Assembly (NCBI RefSeq): GCF_021740465.1
Contig: NZ_JAIOZR010000019.1
Coordinates: forward strand, 1 to 40,370
Source of the DNA: Chlorobium sp.
Lineage (GTDB): Bacteria > Bacteroidota > Chlorobiia > Chlorobiales > Chlorobiaceae
Direction of reading: 5' to 3'
Length of the DNA stretch: 40,370 nt
Position 1 is the stretch's first letter. Each line of letters starts with the position of its first letter. Shown in pieces: positions 7,344 through 15,439 of the stretch. The translations under genes and the position numbers were made by a program. The notes beneath the pieces are model-generated. The model was not told the origin of the DNA. It ran no database searches and saw only the letters and a list, made by a program, of their open reading frames with translations.

Positions 7344-9077
7344 CTACAATCCATCCCCCATGCCCATCTGGATGTACCCGGAGGGGCAGACCAGCGAGCA
7401 GATGTGGCAGCCGACGCATTTCGAGTAATCGGTATAGACCTTCTCGCCTTCGGGATTGTCGCGGAATCGGCTGACGGCCGTCTGGGGACAGAACGAAACG
7501 CACTGCTTGCAGTCGAAGCAGAGACCGCAGCTCATGCAGCGTGCCGCTTCGGCCAGGGCATCCTCTTTCGAGAGAGCCTGAAGCAGCTCGTCGTGGTTGC
7601 CCACCACCTCTTCCGGCTCGATGTTCCCGCGTTTGGCCTGGGGCGAATGGAAAAAGTACATCACATCCTGCTTCTGCACCTTTGTCACCTCGCGGTAACC
7701 CTGCTCGGGAAGCGGTTCGCCCTTGAGAAACGCGTCGATCGATTCGGCAGCCTTGCGCCCGTGGCCTACAGCCGTCGTGATGAGATCGACCTTGATGGCG
7801 TCACCGCCGCCGAAGACCTTCTGCTTGCCGGGAATACGGAAATGGCGGTCTACCTTCAGCCACGAATTACCATTTACAATGCTCTCGAGCCCCTGCATGT
7901 CTGCAGACTGACCGATGGCCGCAACCACCATGTCGCCCTCGATCTCGAAGGTTTCGCCCGAGCTTTTGTAGCGGAAAAACGGAATGGGAGAGTTCCAGCC
8001 ATCTTCGCCTTTATCCTTTTTCACCATCCGGGAGCAGACGAGGCCCCGAACACCGCCGTCGCCGGCGAGCAGTCCGGTAATGCCGGTCAGGTAGTGCATG
8101 ACGGCGCCTTCGTTAACCGCATCGTCGAATTCGTTCTGGAAACAGGCCATCTCCTCGCGCGGCACGCCGGAAACCACAACGGCTTCCGATCCGAGGCGCA
8201 GGGCAAGACGCGCCACGTCCATGGCTACGTTGCCGTCACCGATCACGATGACTTTCCTGCCGACCGGGATATCGTCGCCCAGCACCTCGTAGTTGCGCAG
8301 AAAGTCGATGGCGTTGGTGGCTCCCGGCGTCGTATTGAATCCCTCGACCGGCAGACCGCGCCCGACCTGGGCGCCGACTCCCACGAAGACGGCGTCGTAC
8401 TCCGCTTCGAGCTGGTCGAGCGTGACGTCCTTTCCGACACGCACACCCATTTTCAACTCAAGGCCAAGATCGGTGATGCGCCGGATCTCCGCTTCGAGCA
8501 CCTTTCGATCGACCCGGTAACCCATGATGCCGTAAAGCACCATGCCGCCGAGTTTCTCGTTGGCGTCGTAGATGGTGACGGCATGACCCCTGCGGCGCAA
8601 CTGGTACGCCGCGGAAAGACCGGCAGGTCCGCCGCCGATCACGGCAACGCGCTTACCGGTATCGGGCCCGGGTTCAGGAAGCTTCAGTCCGGCTTCGATG
8701 CCGTAGTTGCCGACAGCCTGCTCAAGGGCGTTGATGGCCACGCTCTCGTCGTGAAACTGCCGGTTGCACCCTTTCTGGCAGGGATGCGGGCATATTCTGC
8801 CCATGACCGCCGGAAACGGGTTCATCTTGACGATGGTCTCCCATGAGGCTTTCCATGCGTCTTCGGTTTTTTCGGTGCCGTTCAGAAGACGGTTGTATCC
8901 ACGGATATCCTCCCCGGCAGGGCACTCGGCCGTGCAGGGAGGCGTCTGACGGACATAGATCGGGCATTTGTGGCTGCTGTCGCCGAATGCCACGATCTTG
9001 TCGGTTCCCTCCAGCTCGGTGTATTCCGGAAACTGGTAGTTGATCGCAAAATCAAGAATTGGATTTGATTCCACCAT
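7344..9077 (-). CDS. dsrL: DsrL, FAD-dependent NAD(P)H:acceptor oxidoreductase (glutamate synthase small-subunit type)
   Basis: 577 residues. Order: an N-terminal [Fe-S] region (CPIYVRQTPPCTAECPAGED, CPHPCQKGCNRQFHD), an FAD-binding loop GGGPAGLSAAYQLRRRGH (about residue 150), an NAD(P)-binding loop IGDGNVAMDVARLALRLGSE, a second FAD motif (FGGGDAIKVDLITTAVGHGRKAAESID), and C-terminal ferredoxin cysteines CMSCGLCFDCKQCVSFCP and CVGCHICSLVCPSG. DsrL copurifies with DsrAB in sulfur oxidisers and lets sulfite reductase run in the oxidising direction by reducing NAD+. This protein is shorter than the roughly 650-residue purple bacterial DsrL. GAAGGAGA eight bases upstream is the ribosome site; dsrB ends 18 bases before. 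Confidence 0.95.
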   Translation of the reverse strand: MVESNPILDFAINYQFPEYTELEGTDKIVAFGDSSHKCPIYVRQTPPCTAECPAGEDIRGYNRLLNGTEKTEDAWKASWETIVKMNPFPAVMGRICPHPCQKGCNRQFHDESVAINALEQAVGNYGIEAGLKLPEPGPDTGKRVAVIGGGPAGLSAAYQLRRRGHAVTIYDANEKLGGMVLYGIMGYRVDRKVLEAEIRRITDLGLELKMGVRVGKDVTLDQLEAEYDAVFVGVGAQVGRGLPVEGFNTTPGATNAIDFLRNYEVLGDDIPVGRKVIVIGDGNVAMDVARLALRLGSEAVVVSGVPREEMACFQNEFDDAVNEGAVMHYLTGITGLLAGDGGVRGLVCSRMVKKDKGEDGWNSPIPFFRYKSSGETFEIEGDMVVAAIGQSADMQGLESIVNGNSWLKVDRHFRIPGKQKVFGGGDAIKVDLITTAVGHGRKAAESIDAFLKGEPLPEQGYREVTKVQKQDVMYFFHSPQAKRGNIEPEEVVGNHDELLQALSKEDALAEAARCMSCGLCFDCKQCVSFCPQTAVSRFRDNPEGEKVYTDYSKCVGCHICSLVCPSGYIQMGMGDGL

Positions 9078-9095
9078 GGTCGTAATCTCCTTCGG

Positions 9096-10175
9096 TTAGA
9101 ACCGGACGTGTGCCGACTGGTTGAAGGTAGTCCTGGCGTGACGATAACTGTCGATCATGTTGTCGTCGAACGTCAGGCCGGTTTCTTCGAAAAAGCGCTT
9201 CCAACCGATACGGTTGATCCACTCGCCCACTCGCTCCCAGGGACGTCCTCCCGCCTTGTATGCAGTCAGGATCTTGCCGATCACCTCGGTGACTTCCGGC
9301 CAGCGGGGAGGATTGTTGGGCAGGTTGTGAGCCACGATGCTCATGGTGGAGGGTTTGGTGCGGGCATTGCTGTTCTTGCCGCCGACCCAGATGGCGAACT
9401 TGGAGTGCTCCGGATGGTTGATCTCCATGGCGGGACAGGCACCGAAACAGGCGCCGCAGCAGATGCATTTGGCTTCGTCGACCATAAGGGAGCGTTTGCC
9501 GTTCACCACGGTGGGACGGATTGCCGCAACCGGACAGCGGGCGACCGCTTTCGGCAGTTCGCAGATGGTCGCAAGATGGTCGTGGTTGATGCGGGGCGGA
9601 CGGGTATGCTTGACAACGATGGCGATATCGGCCTGGCCGCCGCAGTTGATGGAACAGCAGGAGGTGGACAGACGCACCTTGTTGGGCATCTGCATATCCT
9701 TGAACTCCTGATAGACATAGTCCATCATGGACTTCACGACGCCTGAAGCATCGGTGGCGGGAATATCGCAGTGCAGCCACCCCTGGGTGTGCGCTACCGA
9801 GGAGACGCACATGCCGGTTCCACCCACCGGAAACCCGCGCGACTCGAGCTCCTGGATCATCGGCTCGACATGCTCACTGTTCGGGGTCAGAAACTCCACA
9901 TTGTTGCGAACCGTGAAGCGAAGGTATCCGTCCGCATACTTGTCGGCGATATCGCAGAGCACGCGCACCATATCCACCGTATCCTGGCGGGGTGTGCCGG
10001 CCCTGACGGTCCAGATTGCGTCGCCGCTTTCAGCCACGTGCATGAGCACGCCCGGCCTGGGAATTTCGTGGTACTTCCACTTACCGTAATTCTTTCTCAC
10101 CACCGGGTGAAGAGCCTCTTCATAGGTGTGAGGACCCGACTCTATGGTCTTCCATTTTTTTTCAGGACTGCTCAT
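9096..10175 (-). CDS. dsrB: DsrB, beta subunit of (reverse) dissimilatory sulfite reductase
   Basis: 359 residues, beginning MSSPEKKWKTIESGPHTYEE. It shows the sulfite reductase beta features: FTVRNNVEFLTP near the sulfite-binding region, the siroheme/[4Fe-4S] cysteines in LSTSCCSINCGGQADIAIV, and a ferredoxin domain KCICCGACFGACPAMEIN. With DsrA it forms the alpha2beta2 enzyme that oxidises sulfur bound to DsrC to sulfite in sulfur oxidisers. Identity as the oxidative form comes from the neighbours (dsrEFH, dsrL, dsrN), not from the protein alone. It lies 85 bases after dsrA; that gap contains small hairpins, one overlapping the dsrA stop. Confidence 0.97.
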   Translation of the reverse strand: MSSPEKKWKTIESGPHTYEEALHPVVRKNYGKWKYHEIPRPGVLMHVAESGDAIWTVRAGTPRQDTVDMVRVLCDIADKYADGYLRFTVRNNVEFLTPNSEHVEPMIQELESRGFPVGGTGMCVSSVAHTQGWLHCDIPATDASGVVKSMMDYVYQEFKDMQMPNKVRLSTSCCSINCGGQADIAIVVKHTRPPRINHDHLATICELPKAVARCPVAAIRPTVVNGKRSLMVDEAKCICCGACFGACPAMEINHPEHSKFAIWVGGKNSNARTKPSTMSIVAHNLPNNPPRWPEVTEVIGKILTAYKAGGRPWERVGEWINRIGWKRFFEETGLTFDDNMIDSYRHARTTFNQSAHVRF

Positions 10176-10253
10176 GATGTTCTTTTCCGATTGGGTGTAG
10201 TGCCGCCCTCCGGGCAGCGGGTTTCATGCTTGTTGTTCAGGCTTCCCACGGCT

Positions 10254-10270
10254 GCCGTACTCAGTACGGC
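10254..10270. other. Palindrome across the dsrA stop codon
   Basis: GCCGTACT-C-AGTACGGC is perfectly palindromic around one centre base and includes the dsrA TGA. Another small hairpin, GCCC-TCC-GGGC (10205-10215), lies closer to dsrB. Together they could fold at the dsrA-dsrB junction of the mRNA and tune processing or the subunit ratio. No U-run follows. Confidence 0.45.
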
Positions 10271-11514
10271 GCCTTGAAATACGGGTTGTCACGCGGCCTC
10301 GTCACCATATTGATGTCCGCCTCGATTCCGACTCCGTCGAGGAACTGCTTGAGACCGACACGTTCGATGGTTTCGCCGATACGCTCGTGGTCGAGTCCGG
10401 CATCTTCCCACCAGTCGATGATCTCCTCGATCTGCTCGATGAAAGCCTCGATATCCTCGTCGTCCTCCATCTTCATGAACGGAATAATGAGCGATCCCAT
10501 ATTGACGCCGACCTTGAGCGTGTTCTTTCCTCCCATAAGCAGGGAAATACCGCGTTCCTTGCCGGGAGAGAGCGCTTTGGGCATGGCGTTCAGGCAGTGC
10601 ATGCAACGCACGCAGTCCCGTGTTTCGATGTGCATTTCGCCGTCCTTCAGCGAAATGGCCTTCGTGGGACAGAGATTGATAACCTGGTTGACCAGCACAT
10701 CCATCCCTTTCTTTTCAACCCAGGCGTTCACCTCGTCGCGATCGACCTGAATGGCGTCGCGCCAGGTGCCGATGACGGCAAGATCGGAGCGCATGATGGC
10801 GTTGGTGCAGTCGTTCGGGCAGCCCGAAAACTTGAATTTGAGCTTGTAGTTCCATTCAGGACGGTGCAGTACGCCGACGAAATGCTTCAATACCTTGAGA
10901 TGGAGCTTGAGGTTGTCGTAGCAGGCATTTTCGCAACGGCCCTGACCGATACACGACACCGCCGTACGCATGCCGGCGCCTGCGCCGCCAAGATCCCATC
11001 CGCTCTGGTTCAGTTCGTCGAAACACTGCTGCACCTTATCCTGCTCGATACCCTGCAGCATGATGTCGCCCGTCTGGCCGTGCAGGGTGATGATGCCGCT
11101 GCCGTATTTTTCCCAGATGTCACAAAGCTCGCGCATCATGGCCGTATTGTAGTGCAGACCCGGCGCCGGCTGAATTCTCATGGTGTGGAATTCCGCAGCC
11201 TCGGGAAACTTGTCCTTGATCATGGAGTACCGGGTTATGATGCCCGCACCGTAACCGTCCACCGTCACGAGACCGCCTTTCCAGTACCCCATCTTCGTGT
11301 TGTAGGAGTATTCAAGCTGATCGAGCACTCCGCGAAGCATGGGCTTTTTTGTCCGTTCTGCAAGTTCCTTGAAGCCGGAAACAAAGCTTGGCCACGGGCC
11401 GCTCTCCAGCTCATTAAGCATAGGGGTCGGATTCAGAAACTTCCCGTTCTCCTCCGAATGGCAACCCCCGCAGTGATGTCCTTCGCGTGAAGAAGCATCT
11501 TTTGCACCTTCCAT
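10261..11514 (-). CDS. dsrA: DsrA, alpha subunit of (reverse) dissimilatory sulfite reductase
   Basis: 417 residues, starting MEGAKDASSREGHHCGGCHS. Key features: ITLHGQTGDIMLQGI, the cluster-binding cysteines in SCIGQGRCENACYDN and FSGCPNDCTNAIMRSDLAVIG (C-x5-C and C-x3-C, which hold the [4Fe-4S] cluster coupled to siroheme), and an inserted ferredoxin domain with NLCPTKAI and DCVRCMHCLNAMPKAL. It is the catalytic subunit with DsrB. AAAGGAGG lies six bases upstream of the ATG. The N-terminal HHCGGCHS resembles a stray CxxCH-like cysteine pair (CGGCH), yet the protein has no export signal and is cytoplasmic, so c-type haem attachment is not expected. Confidence 0.97.
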   Translation of the reverse strand: MEGAKDASSREGHHCGGCHSEENGKFLNPTPMLNELESGPWPSFVSGFKELAERTKKPMLRGVLDQLEYSYNTKMGYWKGGLVTVDGYGAGIITRYSMIKDKFPEAAEFHTMRIQPAPGLHYNTAMMRELCDIWEKYGSGIITLHGQTGDIMLQGIEQDKVQQCFDELNQSGWDLGGAGAGMRTAVSCIGQGRCENACYDNLKLHLKVLKHFVGVLHRPEWNYKLKFKFSGCPNDCTNAIMRSDLAVIGTWRDAIQVDRDEVNAWVEKKGMDVLVNQVINLCPTKAISLKDGEMHIETRDCVRCMHCLNAMPKALSPGKERGISLLMGGKNTLKVGVNMGSLIIPFMKMEDDEDIEAFIEQIEEIIDWWEDAGLDHERIGETIERVGLKQFLDGVGIEADINMVTRPRDNPYFKAPY

Positions 11515-11567
11515 AGTTCCTCCTTTAGTTCACCGTTAAATTGGGTTGGAAAAAGCGGTCAATCGCA

Positions 11568-11903
11568 TTACACGCAGCCTGTCGGCTTCGGCAGCCCGGC
11601 AATCTTGCAGGCCTGAAGCGCGGGACCTTTAGGGAAAAGTCCGTAGAGGAACTCGGAAGCCTCTTTCTTGTCCATACCCTTCTCCGATGCGATAGCCTTG
11701 GTCAGCACCTTCACTGCAGGAGCGATCTGGTACTCTTCGTAGTAGTTCCTGAGGAACTTCACCAGATCCCAGTGCGCTTCCGCCATTTCGATCTCCTCGC
11801 CTTCGGCAAGCTTTACGGCAACATCCTCGTTCCAGTCTTCGAGATTGACGAGGTAGCCGTTTTCGTCCACTTCGTAGCTGACGCCGTTCACTTCAATGCT
11901 CAT
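11568..11903 (-). CDS. dsrC: DsrC, sulfur carrier protein
   Basis: 111 residues. The flexible C-terminal arm ends QACKIAGLPKPTGCV, with the two conserved cysteines ten residues apart and the last one penultimate, the signature of true DsrC as opposed to TusE or RspA. The core motifs MSIEVNGVSYEVDENGYLVN, DWNEDVAVKLAEGEEIEM and HWDLVKFLRNYYEE are also typical. DsrC carries sulfur from DsrEFH to DsrAB, and its product is recycled by DsrMKJOP. AAAGGAG six bases before the ATG is a strong ribosome site. A 393-base gap to dsrN upstream suggests a separate strong promoter. Confidence 0.98.
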   Translation of the reverse strand: MSIEVNGVSYEVDENGYLVNLEDWNEDVAVKLAEGEEIEMAEAHWDLVKFLRNYYEEYQIAPAVKVLTKAIASEKGMDKKEASEFLYGLFPKGPALQACKIAGLPKPTGCV

Positions 11904-12016
11904 GATTCGCTCCTTTTGTAATGTTAGTATTGATATTGAACCTTCCCTGCAAACCGGACCGGCCCAAAAAGACGCAATCCTCAGTCTGGGGAAAACAAGA
12001 AAGTTCAGTTATATAT

Positions 12017-12061
12017 TTATATAACTATATAGTAATAAAAGGGGCGCTGTTTTTCAAATCC
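12017..12061. repeat. 45-base direct repeat, copy 1 (next to dsrC), with TATA palindrome
   Basis: The stretch from 12017 to 12061 matches 12222-12266 with only a few differences; the first 30 bases, up to GGGGCG, are identical. Overlapping its left end is AGTTATATA-TT-TATATAACT (12007-12026), an inverted repeat with nine-base arms. The repeat is located upstream of dsrC on the coding side. Confidence 0.8.
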
Positions 12062-12221
12062 TGACGATAAAATTTTCATTTTTTTATGTTTTGCCGGCAG
12101 GCAACCGCGTGCTGCTCCACGAAGCGGGAACCGATGCGGAACGAATTGCCTGAACAAAAAAAGGGGTGCACCTGTCAGATTGAAAACGGGGAACAAACAG
12201 CGCCCAAAAACAGCGAAACAG

Positions 12222-12266
12222 TTATATAACTATATAGTAATAAAAGGGGCGGCTTTTTTCAAATCC
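12222..12266. repeat. 45-base direct repeat, copy 2 (next to dsrN end)
   Basis: Second copy of the repeat, starting in the perfect 12-base palindrome AGTTATATAACT (12220-12231). It is a contracted version of the palindrome in copy 1. It lies 30 bases beyond the dsrN stop codon. The copies are 205 bases apart. They may be operator sites or the footprint of a local duplication. Confidence 0.8.
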
Positions 12267-12296
12267 CCGGTGCATTTTTTTGTTTTTTCCGGAAAA

Positions 12297-13688
12297 TCAC
12301 CGGCCTTTTTTCCAGGCTGCGCACAGATCGGTAAACCGCTTCGCCCACAGGGGATTTCCGACAGCATGCAGATGGGCGTAGGATGCGAACAGGTTACGGT
12401 AAAGCACTCCGTCATGTCTTCCGGTCACCCCCTGGCCGCGCATGAGGTCGAACTGCCAGCGGCAACCGGCCGCACCCTCAATCGGCGTAGAATAGTGGAA
12501 CTCGTGTGCTCTTGCTTCGACCCCTTTTTCGAACCAGGGACTTTCGCTGCAGCTCCTCATCTGAAGATACCCGTGACCGGCCGGGCGGGGCTGAAACCCG
12601 ATATCGAAGGGAAGAATTCCGGCCAGAGAATAGGTTTTACCCCCATAGGTGCCGCTGCGGGAGAGCCAGATCAGTCCGCCGCATTCGGCATAGAGCGGCA
12701 TATCTCCATCGACCAGCTCTTTCACATCCCGCATCAGGCTCCGGTTGGCCGAAAGCCCGGAAAAAAAGGATTCCGGAAAACCGCCTCCGAGATAGAGGCC
12801 GTCGACATCGGGAAGCGAACGGTCCTGCATCGAATCGATAAAGAGCAGTTCCGCTCCGTGCTCCTCGAGTGCCCGAAGGTTCTCGGGATAATAGAAACAG
12901 AACGCGGCATCCCTGAAAACCCCTATGCGAACCCGTTTTTCGGGAAGCGTCACGGGTCGGGCGGGCGAATGTCCCTCAAAGGCAAGGGGTAGGGCCGAAT
13001 CGAAAAGCGAACGGATTGCCTGCATGTCGCAGTAGAGCGAGACCAGTTCGGCAGCGTCCCGTATAAAGGCGGCAGCTCCTGCTGTTTCGCCGACTGTCGT
13101 AAGGCCGAGATGCCGTTCGGCAATAACGAGCCTCTTCTCCGCCGGAATAGCGCCGACGACAGGCACCCGGCAGAAGGTTTCGATGGCAAGCTTCTGTTTT
13201 TCCGCATGACGCGGGGAACTCACCTGATTGAGAATGACGCCGGCAATAGTCACCTGCGGCTGCATGGCCTGCATGCCCATGACGATCGCTGCCGCGGTGC
13301 GGTTCATTTTCCGGCTGTCGATCACCAGGAGAACCGTTGTCTGCAGCAAAAGGGCAAGCCCCGCGCTGCTGTCGGAGCCGTCGATCGACATGCCGTCGTG
13401 CAGGCCGTGGTTGCCCTCTATCAGGGCAAGCGTCCCATCCCTGCCGGCACGGACAAACGAATCCATGCATCCATCGGATCCCATGAGCCAGGGGTCGAGA
13501 TTGCAGCTCTCCCTTCCGGAAGCAAGCCGGTGCCACATGGGATCGATATAGTCGGGGCCTTTCTTGAAGCAGGAGACGCGCTCCCCATTTGAGGCAAAAT
13601 GCGCGGCAATACCGAGGGTCACGGTCGTCTTGCCGGAACTCTTGTGCGGGGCCGAAACCATCAGCCGGGGAAGACGCAGCCTGTCCAT
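12297..13688 (-). CDS. dsrN: DsrN, CbiA/CobB-like glutamine amidotransferase for siroheme amidation
   Basis: 463 residues from the ATG at 13688 (MDRLRLPRLMVSAPHKSSGK). The frame is open upstream, but this start places the P-loop at residues 10-22 as in the family and follows the rhodanese stop by seven bases. The N-terminal half is a DTBS-like ATPase (SAPHKSSGKTTVTLG; later KKGPDYIDPMWH and EGNHGLHDG). The C-terminal half is a class I glutaminase with nucleophile cysteine in PLYAECGGLIWL (about residue 334) and a catalytic histidine in AHEFHYST. The sequence alone reads as cobyrinic acid a,c-diamide synthase. Its position directly before dsrC identifies it as DsrN, which amidates siroheme for DsrAB. 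A cobalamin role cannot be excluded from sequence only. Confidence 0.88.
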   Translation of the reverse strand: MDRLRLPRLMVSAPHKSSGKTTVTLGIAAHFASNGERVSCFKKGPDYIDPMWHRLASGRESCNLDPWLMGSDGCMDSFVRAGRDGTLALIEGNHGLHDGMSIDGSDSSAGLALLLQTTVLLVIDSRKMNRTAAAIVMGMQAMQPQVTIAGVILNQVSSPRHAEKQKLAIETFCRVPVVGAIPAEKRLVIAERHLGLTTVGETAGAAAFIRDAAELVSLYCDMQAIRSLFDSALPLAFEGHSPARPVTLPEKRVRIGVFRDAAFCFYYPENLRALEEHGAELLFIDSMQDRSLPDVDGLYLGGGFPESFFSGLSANRSLMRDVKELVDGDMPLYAECGGLIWLSRSGTYGGKTYSLAGILPFDIGFQPRPAGHGYLQMRSCSESPWFEKGVEARAHEFHYSTPIEGAAGCRWQFDLMRGQGVTGRHDGVLYRNLFASYAHLHAVGNPLWAKRFTDLCAAWKKGR

Positions 13689-13695
13689 TATCTTT

Positions 13696-14184
13696 TCAGG
13701 GCTGTTTCTGCCGATCCTCAAGCCCGGGCCTTCTCTGCGAGGGGCTGATCCTGGATGTAAAAAACTCGTCAGCGGCATCTTCATCGACGACATCACCGGT
13801 CAGGTCGAAGAGCGGCTCCTCATAATCATTCCATCCCCTGAGACCCGTCTTGAGTGAAACCGCATTTTCATAACCGAGCTGCTGCATCACGGCAACGGCA
13901 AGCACGCTGCGGCGTCCCGAACGGCATACCACGACAACCTCCCGCTGCCTTGCGGAAGCAAGTTCCGGCAGCGTTTCGTCATAATCCCATTCGCATGCGG
14001 ATTCAAGAATACCCCTGGGAACATTGACGGAACCGCGTATATGCATGGCCTCGAACTCGTAAGGCTCGCGGACATCGAGAATCAGGAGTCCGGGATTCTT
14101 TTCCATACGTTCGGCAAGATCCCAGGGCATGATCTCTCTTACCTCCGCAAGACAGGCCTGTATGAGGTCGTTAAAAGTCAGCAT
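13696..14184 (-). CDS. Rhodanese-domain sulfurtransferase upstream of dsrN
   Basis: 162 residues from the ATG at 14184 (a GTG one codon earlier is also possible). A single rhodanese domain: LLILDVREPYEFEAMHIRGS near the start and the active loop VVVCRSGRRSVLAVAVMQQLGY, with catalytic cysteine in CRSGRRS, then LKTGLRGWNDY. The 40-residue tail (FDLTGDVVDEDAADEFFTSR...) is acidic and not part of the domain. Rhodaneses move sulfane sulfur as cysteine persulfide. It is seven bases upstream of dsrN and so probably co-transcribed; a role as sulfur donor to DsrEFH is inferred from context. No TusA gene accompanies it here. Confidence 0.85.
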   Translation of the reverse strand: MLTFNDLIQACLAEVREIMPWDLAERMEKNPGLLILDVREPYEFEAMHIRGSVNVPRGILESACEWDYDETLPELASARQREVVVVCRSGRRSVLAVAVMQQLGYENAVSLKTGLRGWNDYEEPLFDLTGDVVDEDAADEFFTSRISPSQRRPGLEDRQKQP

Positions 14185-14395
14185 CACAAAAATCCGATCG
14201 GTTAGGTTGGGTCTGCACTGGTCTTATATGAGTATAACACTAAATCGACATATTTCCGAAGAGGCAAAAAAGAAAACGATGAACATCAGTGCCCAGGAAT
14301 ACCGCACGAGCTTTTTATTGCGTACATTACCAGCAGAATGCAAGGCCGTGTCCTGCAGCATGCCCCGGCATGCCAACCCCAAACACACTGCAGCC

Positions 14396-15439
14396 ATGAC
14401 GACGCTTGCCGGTTTCATCGCAGGAATGCCGAAAGCGGAACTGCACCTGCACATAGAAGGGACTCTCGAGCCTGAGCTGATGATCGAAATCGGCCGTCGC
14501 AACGGCCTGGAACTGCCCTGGCCCGATGCTGAAAGCGCCCGTCGGGCCTATAATTTCAGGGATCTGCAGTCGTTTCTCGATATCTACTACCGCGCCACCT
14601 CCGTGCTGGTGCACGAAGAGGATTTTTACGACCTGACCGCGGCATACCTGCGGAAAGCCGCTTCCCAGAATGTACGCCATGCTGAAATTTTTTTCGATCC
14701 GCAGAGCCATACGGCAAGGGGAATTGCCTTCGAAACCGTAATCAGGGGCATCGAGGGCGCGCTGCAGGACGCCCGGCGCAGCCTCAACCTTTCGACGAAA
14801 CTCATCATGTGCATTCTCCGGCACCTGAGCGAACGTGAGGGACTGGAGATGTTCCGGCAGGCACTCCCCTGGAGACGCTGGATAACCGGCATCGGGCTCG
14901 ACTCCGCAGAGCGTGACAACCCCCCGTCCAGGTTCCGGAACCTCTTCGAACTCGCTCACCGGGAGGGATTTCTGCTGGTTGCGCATGCCGGAGAGGAAGG
15001 GGGAGCACCCTCAGTCAGGGAGGCCCTCGACACCCTGCAGATCAGCCGCATCGATCACGGGGTGCACTGCATGGAGGATGATGGGCTGGTTGCCGAACTG
15101 GTACGGCGACAGATACCGCTGACGGTTTGCCCGCTCTCGAATGTCCGGCTCAGGGTGTTTCCCTCCATGCGGGAGCATAACCTGAAACGCATGCTGCAGA
15201 GGGGCTTGTGCGTTACCCTGAACTCCGACGACCCGGCCTATTTCGGAGGGTATGTCAACGAAAACTATACCGAAGCCGCAGAAGCGCTCGGGCTCCTGCC
15301 CGGCGACCTTGTGCAGCTCGCGCGGAACTCCTTTACCGCCTCATCTCTCGGCACGCTTCAGAAACAGCTCTATCTGAACGAACTCCGGCGCTACGATATC
15401 GAAACTCCTTTGCAACCCTCTGAAAACAGAACCAGATGA
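14396..15439 (+). CDS. Adenine deaminase (adenosine deaminase family)
   Basis: 347 residues from the ATG at 14396 (MTTLAGFIAGMPKAELHLHI). The frame is open to 14129 with several earlier ATGs, but the family starts a few residues before the metal motif, so I use this one; no clear ribosome site helps. Metal and catalytic motifs: ELHLHIEGTLEPEL (His-x-His), HAEIFFDPQSHT, VAHAGEEGG (His and Glu), SRIDHGVHC and LNSDDPAYFGGY. The sequence PKAELHLHIEGTLEPE and FFDPQ belong to the adenine deaminase branch, not classical adenosine deaminase. It would turn adenine into hypoxanthine. The stop overlaps the next start (ATGA); that gene uses hypoxanthine, so the pair forms a salvage route to IMP. Confidence 0.85.
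   Translation: MTTLAGFIAGMPKAELHLHIEGTLEPELMIEIGRRNGLELPWPDAESARRAYNFRDLQSFLDIYYRATSVLVHEEDFYDLTAAYLRKAASQNVRHAEIFFDPQSHTARGIAFETVIRGIEGALQDARRSLNLSTKLIMCILRHLSEREGLEMFRQALPWRRWITGIGLDSAERDNPPSRFRNLFELAHREGFLLVAHAGEEGGAPSVREALDTLQISRIDHGVHCMEDDGLVAELVRRQIPLTVCPLSNVRLRVFPSMREHNLKRMLQRGLCVTLNSDDPAYFGGYVNENYTEAAEALGLLPGDLVQLARNSFTASSLGTLQKQLYLNELRRYDIETPLQPSENRTR

Larger units (their letters stand above)
11904..12296 (-). promoter_or_regulatory. dsrN-dsrC intergenic region, probable dsrC promoter region
   Basis: 393 bases with no convincing gene. It contains the ribosome site of dsrC near 11910, two 45-base direct repeats with TATA-rich palindromes (separate entry), and between them an inverted repeat CAGGCAA (12098-12104) / TTGCCTG (12146-12152) followed by an A-rich run. 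On the minus strand the left repeat gives TATA-rich sequence about 105-125 bases upstream of dsrC that could supply a -10 element. A promoter for the abundant DsrC is expected here, but no exact start can be fixed. Confidence 0.5.

Noticed and set aside
10261-11514. c-type haem site in DsrA (CGGCH near the N-terminus)
   Set aside because: DsrA is cytoplasmic with no export signal; haem c attachment needs the periplasm.
12007-12026. ModE operator before dsrC
   Set aside because: The half-sites GTTATATA are similar, but the centre is two bases in place of seven and the CG flanks are missing.
12297-13688. Cobalamin gene cbiA/cobB
   Set aside because: The protein family is the same, but adjacency to dsrC and the known Chlorobi order make DsrN the better call; no other cobalamin gene is near.
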